From Desulfobacteraceae bacterium (GTDB taxonomy: Bacteria > Desulfobacterota > Desulfobacteria > Desulfobacterales > UBA11574), in the NCBI GenBank assembly GCA_002868985.1, contig PKTV01000102.1, positions 1 to 10,687 on the forward strand: DNA of 10,687 nt, written 5' to 3'. The notes below the pieces were generated by a model that saw only the letters and a program-made list of their open reading frames with translations, had not been told where the DNA came from and made no database searches. A program made the translations under genes and the position numbers. The first letter of the stretch is position 1; each line of letters begins with the position of its first letter. Shown here one piece after another: positions 1 to 6,882 of the stretch.

Positions 1-119
1 GCAACAAACCCCGGTACGGCCAGTCCCGCCGCCGACAGCAGTCGTTTGGCATCCGGCTCGCTGGCCCATCCACGCGTGCGGTTCGCCTCCAAGACGGTCT
101 TGATTTCGGTTTTCAGCAT
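1..119 (-). CDS. ADP-forming acyl-CoA synthetase, beta subunit (ATP-grasp), N-terminal fragment
   Basis: Only the first 39 codons are in the window; the gene continues past the left edge. It starts MLKTEIKTVLEANRTRGW and continues into SEPDAKRLLSAAGLAVPGF. This matches the opening of the ATP-grasp beta subunit of acetyl/acyl-CoA synthetase (ADP-forming), where a short helix is followed by 'E-A-K-x-L-L-x-x-x-G-(I/L)-x-V-P'. In the family this subunit binds ADP/ATP and accepts the phosphoryl group from the alpha-subunit histidine. The ATG at 119-117 lies inside the last codons of the alpha gene (shared ATGCTGA, 7-base overlap). A Shine-Dalgarno AGGAG sits 6 bases upstream inside the alpha gene, so the two are probably translationally coupled and made in equal amounts. 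The identification rests on the short N-terminus plus the neighbour; the catalytic ATP-grasp residues are not visible. Confidence 0.8.
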   Translation of the reverse strand, partial: MLKTEIKTVLEANRTRGWASEPDAKRLLSAAGLAVPGFV

Positions 120-1537
120 GGCTTGCTCCTTTTTATCGCTTCGACCATCAACACGGCCCCTTTGATAGATGGGGACACCGGTACTCCGTTGAATTCAAAT
201 CCTTCGATGAGCATGCGGTAGCGTTCCACATGGGGAACGTAGGCGATCAGAGCTTTGTTGTTTCGACGGCATAACCTGCTCAGGCGGGCTCCGAGATCGG
301 AAGTGATTTCCGGCGAGTAAGGCAGCAGCAGCAGAACAATGCAGTCCAGTTCCGGTAAACGGGACAGGTGTTCAGCGGCAGCCATAAAGTCACCGTCGGT
401 GGCGCTGCCGGTCAGATCGATGGGATTGGTCAAAGATGCAATCGGCTGAACGCTCAAAGACAGATCGGCGCGAATGCGAGCCTGCTGCTGTTGATTGAGG
501 GCCGGAATGGACAAGCCGCGCCGGCTGCAAATGTCGACTGCCAGGGCCCCGTGTCCGCCGCTGCTGCTGATAATGCCCACACGGCCGTCGATAGCTTCAC
601 GATAGCAGCTTAAGGCCTCGCAAAAAGAGACCAGTTCGATTTCATTGGCCGCCTCGACAATGCCGTGCTGGGCCAGCGCGGCTGAAAAAACCGCGTAGTC
701 GCCGGCCATGGAGGCAGTGTGACTGGAGACGGCACGCATTCCTTCACTGGTTTTGCCGGCTTTCAAAACGATCACCGGTTTGGTGCACTGGCGGGCGGCC
801 TGCACAAAATCGCGTCCCTCGCCGCGAGCAAACCCTTCGATGTAAAAGGCGATCACCCCGGTGTCAGGATCTGCGGCCAGATACTCGAGCAGGTCCAGTT
901 CCCGAACAAGGGCTTTGTTGCCAATGCTCACCCCCATGGAAAAGCCGACCCCCTGTTCGGCGAATTTGGTCATCTGGTCGACCAGTATAACCCCGCTCTG
1001 ACTGACCAGGGCCACCTTGCCGGGCTCGGGCCGGACCATGCGTTCACTGGGAATGAAAAAGGTGTCGATGCGACCGGGAACATAGATGCCCAGACAATTG
1101 GGGCCGATAAACGGAAAACCGTTCTGCCGGGCCAGATCGGCAAGCTGATTCTGTAAATCCAGGCGTCCGATTTCGGCAAAACCCCCGGAAATGATCGTAG
1201 CCCCGCCAACTCCGGCATCTATACAGTCTTTGAGGGTGTCCAAGGTATATTCAGCCCGCACGGCGATAATCGCCAGATCCACGGGCTGCGGAAGGTCCTG
1301 AATGCCGGTGTATACTTTCTGGCCGAACAGATCGCCGCCGCCGGGGTTAACCGCAAAGACATCCACCGGGTATCGCAGGTGGATTTTGTTGAATATAACG
1401 TTGGCCGGATGGCGCTCCCGTTTGAGGGACACTCCGATAACCGCCACAGTTTTAGGTTGAAACAGACGCTTGAAATCCCAGGCTGATGGCCGTGATTCCA
1501 TTGACGGGCCGTTTGAAGGTGCACAGGTATTTTGCAA
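113..1537 (-). CDS. ADP-forming acyl-CoA synthetase, alpha (CoA-binding) subunit
   Basis: A 474-residue protein of the NDP-forming acyl-CoA synthetase family (acetate-CoA ligase, ADP-forming, alpha subunit). The enzyme interconverts acyl-CoA + ADP + Pi with acid + CoA + ATP in the cytoplasm. Domain order: CoA-binding Rossmann fold about 30-125 (VAVIGVS at 31-37, FIGPNCLG at 143-150), succinyl-CoA-ligase-like domain about 170-310 (VALVSQSGVI at 175-184), and a third flavodoxin-like domain about 318-470 (SSSGGHGALA at 324-333, NPIDLTGSAT at 371-380). His273 in SSHTASMAG is at the place of the phosphorylated histidine in this family. The start is TTG at 1537-1535: GGAG lies 7 bases upstream, while the first in-frame ATG (residue 13) has no ribosome site. 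The gene follows glpK after 153 bases and overlaps the beta-subunit gene. Separate alpha and beta genes are as in archaeal ACD; many bacteria have them fused. The acyl substrate cannot be read from sequence. Confidence 0.9.
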   Translation of the reverse strand: MQNTCAPSNGPSMESRPSAWDFKRLFQPKTVAVIGVSLKRERHPANVIFNKIHLRYPVDVFAVNPGGGDLFGQKVYTGIQDLPQPVDLAIIAVRAEYTLDTLKDCIDAGVGGATIISGGFAEIGRLDLQNQLADLARQNGFPFIGPNCLGIYVPGRIDTFFIPSERMVRPEPGKVALVSQSGVILVDQMTKFAEQGVGFSMGVSIGNKALVRELDLLEYLAADPDTGVIAFYIEGFARGEGRDFVQAARQCTKPVIVLKAGKTSEGMRAVSSHTASMAGDYAVFSAALAQHGIVEAANEIELVSFCEALSCYREAIDGRVGIISSSGGHGALAVDICSRRGLSIPALNQQQQARIRADLSLSVQPIASLTNPIDLTGSATDGDFMAAAEHLSRLPELDCIVLLLLPYSPEITSDLGARLSRLCRRNNKALIAYVPHVERYRMLIEGFEFNGVPVSPSIKGAVLMVEAIKRSKPC

Positions 1538-1549
1538 TGTTTTTCTCCG
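1535..1549 (-). promoter_or_regulatory. Ribosome site deciding a TTG start
   Basis: On the minus strand GGAG is followed by AAAAACA and then TTG. This is the only well-spaced Shine-Dalgarno/start pair near the 5' end of the alpha-subunit gene. The ATG 12 codons further in lacks a purine-rich leader. Confidence 0.6.
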
Positions 1550-1603
1550 GATACGATACCAGGTTGCAGGTTTGTTTCACGATAGTAAATTTAAAGTTTA
1601 TTT

Positions 1604-1640
1604 AACCACAGATCAAGGCAGATGAACACAGATTTTTTTT
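1604..1640. repeat. Degenerate CACAGAT repeat between glpK and the synthetase gene
   Basis: CACAGAT occurs at 1607-1613 and again at 1627-1633 in a stretch aaccacagat...gaacacagat that ends in eight T. Similar 'accacagat-gaacacagat' strings are, from memory, common intergenic filler in Desulfobacterota and other environmental bacteria. A related fragment (gaggccacagatgc) lies near 6396-6410. No stem precedes the T-run, so it does not read as a terminator. The rest of the 153-base gap between glpK and the alpha-subunit gene shows no clear promoter or strong hairpin. Confidence 0.35.
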
Positions 1641-1690
1641 GACTCCGGTGAGATGGTTTTTACCTTTGAACCTGCAGAGGATAAGTTTTT

Positions 1691-3202
1691 TTAATCCACC
1701 CAGTTAAAAGTCCGGCTCACAGCCTTTTTCCACTGCTGGTAGTATATTTCCCTGAGCGCCGGGTCCATGGCGGGATGCCAGGTCTTATCTTTGGCCCAGT
1801 TCTGTCGCAGCTCTTTACGCCCGGACCAGAATCCGACGGCAAGACCGGCGGCATAGGCGGCGCCTAAAGCGGTGGTTTCCGAAACTTTGGGGCGTATCAC
1901 CGGCACGCCCAGGATATCGGACTGAAATTGCATCAGCAGTTCATTGCCGACCATGCCGCCATCGACTTTGAGGCTGGTCAATTCGACCCCGGAATCCTTG
2001 TTCATGGCTTCCACTATATCACGCGTTTGATAGGCAGTGGCTTCCAGGACCGCCCGTGCGATGTGCCCCTTGTTGACATAGCGGGTCAAGCCGACGATCA
2101 CACCGCGCGCATCGGAACGCCAGTACGGGGCAAAAAGACCGGAGAAAGCCGGAACGAAATAGGCACCCCCATTGTCTTCGACGGTTTTGGCCAGATCCTC
2201 TATTTCCGGTGCACTGGCAATCAAACCCAGGCTATCCCTGACCCACTGAACTAGTGCGCCGCTGATGGCGATCGATCCTTCCAGGCAATAAACCGGCGTC
2301 TGATCATTGATTTGATAACCTAAAGTGGTCAGCAAACCCTGGCGGGAAGGTACCGGTAAATGACCGGTATTCAGCAGCAAGAAACATCCGGTGCCATAAG
2401 TATTCTTGGCTTCGCCCTGGTCAAAGCAGGTCTGGCCCACCAGTGCGGCCTGCTGATCACCGAGAGCCCCGCAAATGGGTATGCCGGCGTTCAACGGACC
2501 GTCTTTCAGAGTCACTCCCCAGGTTTTACTGTCACTGGATGGAACGATGCGAGGCAGGATTTGCCGGGGTATCCCCAAGATTTGAAGAATCTCTCCATCC
2601 CAATCCAGGGTATTTAAATCCATCAGCATGGTGCGACTGGCATTGGTCACATCGGTGACATGGGACCCACCGCCGGGTCCGCCGCTGAGCCACCAGATGA
2701 TCCAGGTTTCCATGGTTCCGAAAAGAGCCTCACCTTTATCGGCCGCGGTGCGGGCTTGGGCAAGATTGTCCAGAATCCATTTGATTTTAGGACCAGAAAA
2801 ATAGGTGGCAATCGGCAGTCCGGTTTTATCGCGAAAGCGGTTTTGCCCCTGCTCCCGGCCTAATTCTTTACATATTTGATCGGTGCGGGTACACTGCCAG
2901 ACAATGGCGTTTGTGAAAGGTTTGCCGGTATTTTTATCCCAGATCACGGTGGTCTCCCGTTGATTGGTGATACCGACGGCGGCCAGATCCGACCCGGTAA
3001 GATTGGCCTTTCCCAGAGCGCCGCGGATGACGTCCCGGGTGTTCCGCCAGATTTCAAGAGGATTATGTTCCACCCAGCCCGGCTGTGGAAAAATCTGTTC
3101 ATGTTCTTTCTGATCCACACCGATGATCCGCCCGCCGTGATCAAAAATAACGAAGCGGTTACTGGTTGTGCCCTGATCTAGTGCGCCCACGTATTCGGCC
3201 AT
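1691..3202 (-). CDS. glpK: Glycerol kinase
   Basis: A 503-residue FGGY-family sugar kinase that phosphorylates glycerol with ATP to sn-glycerol-3-phosphate in the cytoplasm, the entry step of glycerol catabolism and a source of lipid precursor. Visible landmarks: N-terminal phosphate-binding [10 protein letters not shown] (7-16), [12 protein letters not shown] (78-89) with the Arg-Glu pair that contacts glycerol, AIVWQCTRT (99-107), first FGGY signature region [13 protein letters not shown] (134-146), catalytic Asp249 in [19 protein letters not shown] (266-274) and the second FGGY region [15 protein letters not shown] (413-427) followed by [14 protein letters not shown]. Length is normal for GlpK. 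The ATG at 3202 has AAAAGGAA about 8 bases upstream. No facilitator (glpF) or glycerol-3-phosphate dehydrogenase (glpD) gene is in the window. The next gene downstream is the acyl-CoA synthetase alpha subunit on the same strand. Confidence 0.96.
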   Translation of the reverse strand: MAEYVGALDQGTTSNRFVIFDHGGRIIGVDQKEHEQIFPQPGWVEHNPLEIWRNTRDVIRGALGKANLTGSDLAAVGITNQRETTVIWDKNTGKPFTNAIVWQCTRTDQICKELGREQGQNRFRDKTGLPIATYFSGPKIKWILDNLAQARTAADKGEALFGTMETWIIWWLSGGPGGGSHVTDVTNASRTMLMDLNTLDWDGEILQILGIPRQILPRIVPSSDSKTWGVTLKDGPLNAGIPICGALGDQQAALVGQTCFDQGEAKNTYGTGCFLLLNTGHLPVPSRQGLLTTLGYQINDQTPVYCLEGSIAISGALVQWVRDSLGLIASAPEIEDLAKTVEDNGGAYFVPAFSGLFAPYWRSDARGVIVGLTRYVNKGHIARAVLEATAYQTRDIVEAMNKDSGVELTSLKVDGGMVGNELLMQFQSDILGVPVIRPKVSETTALGAAYAAGLAVGFWSGRKELRQNWAKDKTWHPAMDPALREIYYQQWKKAVSRTFNWVD

Positions 3203-3683
3203 GGTTTGATTTCCTTTTCGACTTATTTTTATAGGGCATGGCAGACAACTTATATGTTATTCAACTATTTCATTTAACTTAGTAATTTTCACTTTGAATG
3301 TTTGCGCGCCTTAGTCCTTATGCGTCATCATACAAATATCAATAAAATATTGTCTATCAAAATTTTCGCATGAAAGGTGAACAACACGGTAAAAAAGGTA
3401 TTTTCATTGGATTCAACCAACTTCGATCTTAGGAAGGTTATGCCAATCAACGCTAAGGATTTCTCCAAGCCGTTTGACATAAAATCTGATGTGTTGTTTA
3501 TGCAACGATAGGGTTAATTTTCTTGTTATATATCGTATGTCTGACATTTTTCAAAGGCAGAAAATATTGGCCTGTAACCGCGACTGGACTCAATTTAAGT
3601 CTTGCGGGGAGATGATTTCCTATTATATATTAATTGTTATATCAAGAAGCTATAAATACAATCGCAAATATATAGAGGAACAT
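3203..3683. other. AT-rich intergenic region between divergent glpK and binding-protein gene
   Basis: A 481-base stretch that should hold the promoters of both flanking genes. A perfect -35 hexamer TTGACA at 3474-3479 is followed after 17 bases by only a weak -10 candidate (TTTATG at 3497-3502), about 180 bases ahead of the solute-binding-protein start. Two short plus-strand ORFs (20 codons from 3370, 23 codons from 3440, the latter with AGGAAGG just upstream) overlap no recognisable protein and are treated as chance. No convincing glpK promoter or operator could be read on the minus strand. Confidence 0.4.
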
Positions 3684-4475
3684 ATGAAATCAAAAAGAAT
3701 AAAATATGGAATTGTTGTTTTGGGTTTTTTCTGTTTTTTCTTCCCTGGCCGGTCAATTGCCGATAAGGAGATAACAATTCTTAGCAGTAATTATCCTCCC
3801 CATATTTACACGGAAAACGGGGACATTAAAGGCATCAGAGTAGAACTTCTGACTGAACTTTTTAAAAGGATGGGATATAAATATGTGCCAAAAATTATGC
3901 CATGGGCAAGAGCTGTTGCTATGATAAAAGAAGGCAACGCTTACGGAATTTGTTCCATTTGGTATAAGCCCGAAAGGGAAGAATTTTTATATTATCCTAA
4001 ATTTCCATATGTCCTTGAAGTACAGGCTATTTATCGACCTGTAGAAGCAAAGGAGATCCCTTACAGAAGTTTCAATGATTTTAATGGATTGAGAGTAGGA
4101 ACGATAAGGGGTTTTTCTTTTCCGAAGGAATTTATGAAATCCCCTCTTTTCGAAATACAAACTGTAGCGACGGACAAGCAAAATTTTAAAAAACTGGCTA
4201 TGGGGCGACTCGATGTCGTAATCAGTGATAGTATCGTCGGAGATTACACGATCAAGCAAGAAAACCTACAAAATCGGGTATATCGGAATAAATATAACTA
4301 TAATGAAGGTTTTTGGGGATATGTGGCTTTTAGCAAAAGACTCCCTGATGGGAAATACCTGGCAGAGGAATATGATATAGTGATGAAAGATTTATTGAGA
4401 GAAGGTTTTTATTCTCGTATTTTTTTGAAATATTTAAACAGGAAGCCAGACAAATTGCCCGAGGAACGCAAATGA
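3684..4475 (+). CDS. Periplasmic solute-binding protein (SBP_bac_3-like), orphan
   Basis: A 263-residue exported protein. Residues 1-26 are a Sec signal peptide: KSKRIKYG basic start, hydrophobic core IVVLGFFCFFF, likely cut after Ser-Ile-Ala and before DKE. The mature part begins EITILSSNYPPHIYTENGDIKG and continues with IRVELLTELFKRMGY, MPWARAVAMIKEG and EREEFLYYPKFPYV. This is the pattern of family-3 extracellular solute-binding proteins (polar amino-acid ABC-type folds, including the PW-x-RA subgroup). LRVGTIRGFSFPKEF and LAMGRLDVVISDS fit the second lobe. The role is presumably binding of an amino acid or other small polar solute in the periplasm, or sensing. No permease or ATPase gene is adjacent, so transport is unproven. 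I chose the ATG at 3684 (GAGGA 4 bases upstream, signal peptide immediately after). The frame stays open back to 3489, but that 65-residue extension is unlike a protein N-terminus. Confidence 0.85.
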   Translation: MKSKRIKYGIVVLGFFCFFFPGRSIADKEITILSSNYPPHIYTENGDIKGIRVELLTELFKRMGYKYVPKIMPWARAVAMIKEGNAYGICSIWYKPEREEFLYYPKFPYVLEVQAIYRPVEAKEIPYRSFNDFNGLRVGTIRGFSFPKEFMKSPLFEIQTVATDKQNFKKLAMGRLDVVISDSIVGDYTIKQENLQNRVYRNKYNYNEGFWGYVAFSKRLPDGKYLAEEYDIVMKDLLREGFYSRIFLKYLNRKPDKLPEERK

Positions 4476-4532
4476 GCACGACAACAATTTATAGCATTGC
4501 AAAAGCTAAATTTACCCCTGACAGCCTTTTTT

Positions 4533-4560
4533 TATCAAGGATCGAGGTTTGCCCCCAATC
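4533..4560 (+). repeat. Dispersed repeat, copy A
   Basis: The core atcaaggatcgaggtttgcc (from 4534) matches copies at 7236 and 8271 with a few substitutions. The first 23 bases agree with copy C at 21 positions. It lies about 58 bases past the stop of the solute-binding protein gene, after a run of seven T (4527-4533). Confidence 0.6.
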
Positions 4561-4590
4561 ACTTTAGGCTATAGATTGAATTTTGTGTAA

Positions 4591-4767
4591 CTAAGTTGTG
4601 TTTGTTGGATCAACCTTTTTGGCCAAAAATAAAAATGGAATCGCGAAAGGGCCGAAGAAAAAACCCATTATTGCCCAAAATGATTTGTTTACACCTCTTT
4701 TGGATGCCATAAAATATAATAAACCTGCAAAACAGACAGATATTACGAATAGAACTAAATACCCCAT
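4591..4767 (-). CDS. Small two-helix membrane protein, 58 residues
   Basis: A short ORF starting MGYLVLFVISVCFAGLLYFM, then ASKRGVNKSFWAIMGFFFGP and FAIPFLFLAKKVDPTNTT. Two hydrophobic segments (about 3-20 and 29-49) flank a basic loop S-K-R-G-x-N-K, and the C-terminus is short and polar: a helical hairpin in the inner membrane. The pattern 'G-x-N-K-x-F-W-x-x-x-G-x-x-F-G-P-F-A-(I/L)-P-x-x-F' resembles small uncharacterised membrane proteins of bacteria, from memory. AAAGG lies 6 bases before the ATG. The leader on the same strand holds two inverted repeats (4848-4872, TAAACGG/CCGTTTA; 4795-4818, AACCGA/TCGGTT). It lies 175 bases downstream of the methyltransferase gene on the same strand and could be co-transcribed. 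Function unknown. A plus-strand ORF over the same bases gives unconvincing protein. Confidence 0.7.
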   Translation of the reverse strand: MGYLVLFVISVCFAGLLYFMASKRGVNKSFWAIMGFFFGPFAIPFLFLAKKVDPTNTT

Positions 4768-4942
4768 ACTGAACCTTTCCGTATTAAGGCAACCAACCGA
4801 TGATTCGTGCCTTCGGTTTTTTATTCCTTTGTGGCCTTTTGAAATCTTAAACGGCAGACCCCTTTCCGTTTACGATTTTATTCCAAGCAAATGCTGTGTT
4901 TTCCTCACTCCCTTTGGTGGATGTGGCGTTTTTAATCTCTTT

Positions 4943-6148
4943 TTAATTTTTGTCAGGAATCCTCCCGGTCATCAAGGCAACCTTAAGCCCGCCATGTGGC
5001 AGAAGATGGGTAATCGATCTGAAAGGAACCATTTCGGCAAGGCGAGGATTGAGTGAAATCAGGACAAATTTCCACCCTTTGTATTCTTTTTTCAGTCTCT
5101 CGCAAACGGACAAAAAAAGCGCTTCACTTTCTCGTCGCGATCCCAGCCGTCGCCCAAACGGCGGATTAAGTGTCACCAGTCCGGGACTGTTTGTCAGTTC
5201 AGTTGGCGAAAAATCGAAAAAATCCCGGGTAGAAACGGCGACGATGCCGGACAGGCCGTACTGAGTCACGCTGTCTTTAAGTTCGCGAACTGCCCGTTCG
5301 TCCCGGTCCGAGGCAAAGATGAACGGGGTGTTTGTTCGAACGATCTTCTTTTCTGTCGCCTGTTTCATATGCTGCCATCGTTTGGGTTGAAACGAGGGCC
5401 ATTCCATGAAGGCAAAATCCCTGAACCTGCCCGGTGGAATCTTCTGGGCTATCAGGGCGGCCTCAATGGCAAATGTGCCGGAACCGCACATAGGGTCTAC
5501 AAGGGGTTCTGTCCCTGTATACCCGGAAAGTATCAGGGCAGCGGCGGCGAGGGTCTCTCGGATGGGTGCCTTGGCTGCTCGGGGTTTAATGCCCCGCTTG
5601 TGAAGCAGATCGCCGCTGCTGTCAATGGACAAAGTAACACGGTTATCGGACAACCGGACAAAGATCTGCTGGGTGACGGTCGGTTCCGGGGTGACTTCCC
5701 CTGGGAATTCGTTTTGCGCAAAACGGAAGGCAATACTTTCCTGGACACGACCGGCAACGGCGTCCTTATGATAAAGCCTTGAATGCCGGGAGGTCACGCG
5801 GATGTGGGTCGGGCTCCCCCGCAGCACGTAAAGCTCCCAGGGAACAGCGATCAGTTTTTTTTCGAGTTCCCGAAAATTAGCGGCATGAAACGACTCGATG
5901 CGCATGAGGAGCCGGTTGGCGGTGCGAAGGTTCAAATCGGCAAGGTAGCAGTCGTGAAGCCGCCCTTTGAATTTAACCCCGCCTTCGACGATCGTCATGG
6001 GTGTCCAGGACGGCAAGAGGACGTTAAGTTCCTCCCGGCAGATCTTTTCAAGGCCCGGTGCGGTTGCTGCAAAAAACTGCCTTTTTCGACCGATCACATG
6101 CCGTTTTATCCGTTTTGTTAGCGGCGTCTCAGTTGTCGCTCTCGTCAT
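4943..6148 (-). CDS. THUMP-domain rRNA (guanine-N2)-methyltransferase, RlmL/YpsC-like
   Basis: A 401-residue class I SAM-dependent RNA methyltransferase. After a basic start (KRIKRHVIGRKR) comes FFAATAPGLEKICREEL (25-41), the usual opening of this family (cf. 'F-A-x-x-x-x-G-L-E-x-x-x-x-x-E-L'). A THUMP RNA-binding domain covers about 60-170 and includes RLYHKDAVAGRVQESI. Then comes the conserved linker SIDSSGDLLHKRGIKPRAAKAPIRETLAAA (174-203). The SAM site is DPMCGSGTFAIEAA (218-231), acidic motif II lies at ASDRDERAV (279-287), and the catalytic N-P-P-F-G is at 328-332. Length and layout match stand-alone YpsC-type enzymes and the N-terminal half of E. coli RlmL, which makes m2G2445 in 23S rRNA; the exact target here is inferred. 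The ATG at 6148 has GGAAAAGAA directly upstream. It stands alone as a housekeeping gene between AT-rich stretches. Confidence 0.9.
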   Translation of the reverse strand: MTRATTETPLTKRIKRHVIGRKRQFFAATAPGLEKICREELNVLLPSWTPMTIVEGGVKFKGRLHDCYLADLNLRTANRLLMRIESFHAANFRELEKKLIAVPWELYVLRGSPTHIRVTSRHSRLYHKDAVAGRVQESIAFRFAQNEFPGEVTPEPTVTQQIFVRLSDNRVTLSIDSSGDLLHKRGIKPRAAKAPIRETLAAAALILSGYTGTEPLVDPMCGSGTFAIEAALIAQKIPPGRFRDFAFMEWPSFQPKRWQHMKQATEKKIVRTNTPFIFASDRDERAVRELKDSVTQYGLSGIVAVSTRDFFDFSPTELTNSPGLVTLNPPFGRRLGSRRESEALFLSVCERLKKEYKGWKFVLISLNPRLAEMVPFRSITHLLPHGGLKVALMTGRIPDKN

Positions 6149-6227
6149 TTCTTTTCCATTTCATTCCACTTTTTGCCGAACACTTCTCGATATCTTATTG
6201 TCTGTTACACTAAAATCACGCATAAAT

Positions 6228-6240
6228 GTCAAACCTTGAT
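6228..6240 (-). repeat. Possible fourth, inverted partial copy (D) of the dispersed repeat
   Basis: gtcaaaccttgat is identical to the reverse complement of 13 bases of copy C (8281-8293 region). It lies about 80 bases upstream of the methyltransferase start. Similarity stops on both sides, so this may be a decayed copy or chance. Confidence 0.3.
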
Positions 6241-6256
6241 TGAGGTCAAATTCAAT

Positions 6257-6375
6257 GCCACAACAGTGGCTGGGGGATAAAAAGAAATGGGTTTCCAGTG
6301 CTGCAACACTGAGCAACCTTTCAAACCATGACAGTAGTGAAGCAGGTCATGATGGTAACAAATGATACATTACCA
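6257..6375. other. Row of four short inverted repeats
   Basis: Four small hairpins follow one another: GCCAC-AACA-GTGGC (6257-6270), CAGTG-6-CACTG (6296-6311), CATGAC-13-GTCATG (6327-6351) and TGGTAA-11-TTACCA (6353-6375). No ORF covers them. They could be part of a structured RNA leader on either strand; each alone is within reach of chance. Confidence 0.3.
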
Positions 6376-6427
6376 GCGGTTACAAAGAAACATAGAGGCC
6401 ACAGATGCGAGGGGGAACCATTAACCG

Positions 6428-6517
6428 TCAGACCGATCTTTCAGACTTCAAGTAAATGATTATAACCGTGACAACATAAACAAGTGTGATGCCTAAAATT
6501 AAATACTTTATTATCAT
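6428..6517 (-). CDS. Possible 29-residue single-span membrane peptide
   Basis: A tiny ORF starting MIIKYLILGITLVYVVTVII and ending IYLKSERSV. It has one Lys, a hydrophobic stretch of about 20 residues, then a charged tail K-S-E-R: the profile of a single-pass membrane peptide. AGGA sits 5 bases before the ATG (6526-6523), a good ribosome site. It is on the same strand as, and upstream of, the methyltransferase gene, and lies beyond the terminator at 6656-6688, so it would need its own promoter, which I cannot identify. No family recognised. Short AT-rich ORFs often look hydrophobic by chance. Confidence 0.35.
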   Translation of the reverse strand: MIIKYLILGITLVYVVTVIIIYLKSERSV

Positions 6518-6655
6518 GTTATTCCTACTATTAAAGACATAGGCAAATGTGCTCAAAATCTTAACCCCACGGACTAAGCACATACCGCTAAAAAGTAGAT
6601 CGAGGAAAATTAAAACTAACTACCCAGGATAAATTTTCGAGTTTCTCCTGACAAT

Positions 6656-6688
6656 AAAAAAACCCCTGGGGCTATATTTGCCCAGGGG
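6656..6688 (-). terminator. Strong rho-independent terminator
   Basis: On the minus strand CCCCTGGG (6688-6681), a 10-base loop and CCCAGGGG (6670-6663) are followed directly by seven T (6662-6656). This is a perfect 8-bp GC stem with a U-tract. It is read leftward, so a transcript coming from the right must end here, although no conventional gene lies within 600 bases upstream of it on that strand. Confidence 0.85.
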
Positions 6689-6696
6689 CGATAGTC

Positions 6697-6726
6697 GGCT
6701 AAGCTTCGAAGAAGCAATTTATAGCC
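6697..6726 (-). other. Two-part hairpin just before the terminator
   Basis: GGCTA (6697-6701) pairs with TAGCC (6722-6726), and inside it GCTTC (6703-6707) pairs with GAAGC (6711-6715) around a three-base loop. Read on the minus strand it comes 8 bases before the terminator stem, giving two consecutive hairpins at the 3' end of the presumed transcript, as in many small RNAs. Confidence 0.45.
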
Positions 6727-6780
6727 TAATACATTTAAAAAATTGTGCCTCATGTTATATATTGCGTTATAAGAAAGAAA

Positions 6781-6873
6781 TTATAAAAGCATATACAAAA
6801 TACAGCCAATTAAAAATGCGAAAGGAATAATATCTTTAAGAATATCTATAATAATTAACTCCTTTAATTGCAT
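6781..6873 (-). CDS. Possible 30-residue hydrophobic peptide ORF
   Basis: A tiny ORF starting MQLKELIIIDILKDII and continuing PFAFLIGCILYMLL. The N-terminal half is amphipathic (K4, E5, D10, K13, D14); the C-terminal half is a pure hydrophobic segment running to the last residue. The layout recalls single-helix small membrane peptides, including type I toxins such as TisB, but no sequence match is claimed. There is no good ribosome site before this ATG. AAAGGAG lies inside the ORF at codons 3-5 and would favour a shorter product only from a non-standard start. It sits between a hairpin-rich leader (6883-6957) and the terminator at 6656-6688, so it is the best coding candidate for that transcript. 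The alternative is a non-coding RNA with no translated ORF. Confidence 0.35.
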   Translation of the reverse strand: MQLKELIIIDILKDIIPFAFLIGCILYMLL

Positions 6874-6882
6874 TATATATAC

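Noticed and set aside
3474..3502. TTGACA...TTTATG as a confident sigma-70 promoter
   Set aside because: The -35 is perfect but the -10 matches at only three of six positions and lies about 180 bases before the start; mentioned only as a candidate.
3370..3511. Two short plus-strand ORFs of 20 and 23 codons, the second with AGGAAGG upstream
   Set aside because: The frames differ, no family is recognised and neither has membrane or motif character; most likely chance in the intergenic region.
3489..3683. 65-codon upstream extension of the solute-binding protein frame
   Set aside because: The internal ATG at 3684 has a ribosome site and begins a complete signal peptide; the extension would bury that signal inside the protein and looks like translated non-coding DNA.
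4472..4567. 31-codon ORF whose ATG overlaps the stop of the solute-binding protein (ATGA)
   Set aside because: It runs through the T-run and repeat copy A, so its C-terminal half is just translated repeat; no protein-like features.
4795..4822. AACCGA...TCGGTT followed by T as a plus-strand terminator
   Set aside because: The stem is only 6 bp with a 12-base loop and no plus-strand gene ends nearby; it is noted instead as a leader hairpin of the minus-strand small gene.
4598..5056. 152-codon plus-strand ORF
   Set aside because: It is antisense to the 58-residue membrane protein and to the 3' end of the methyltransferase; its translation has no recognisable pattern.
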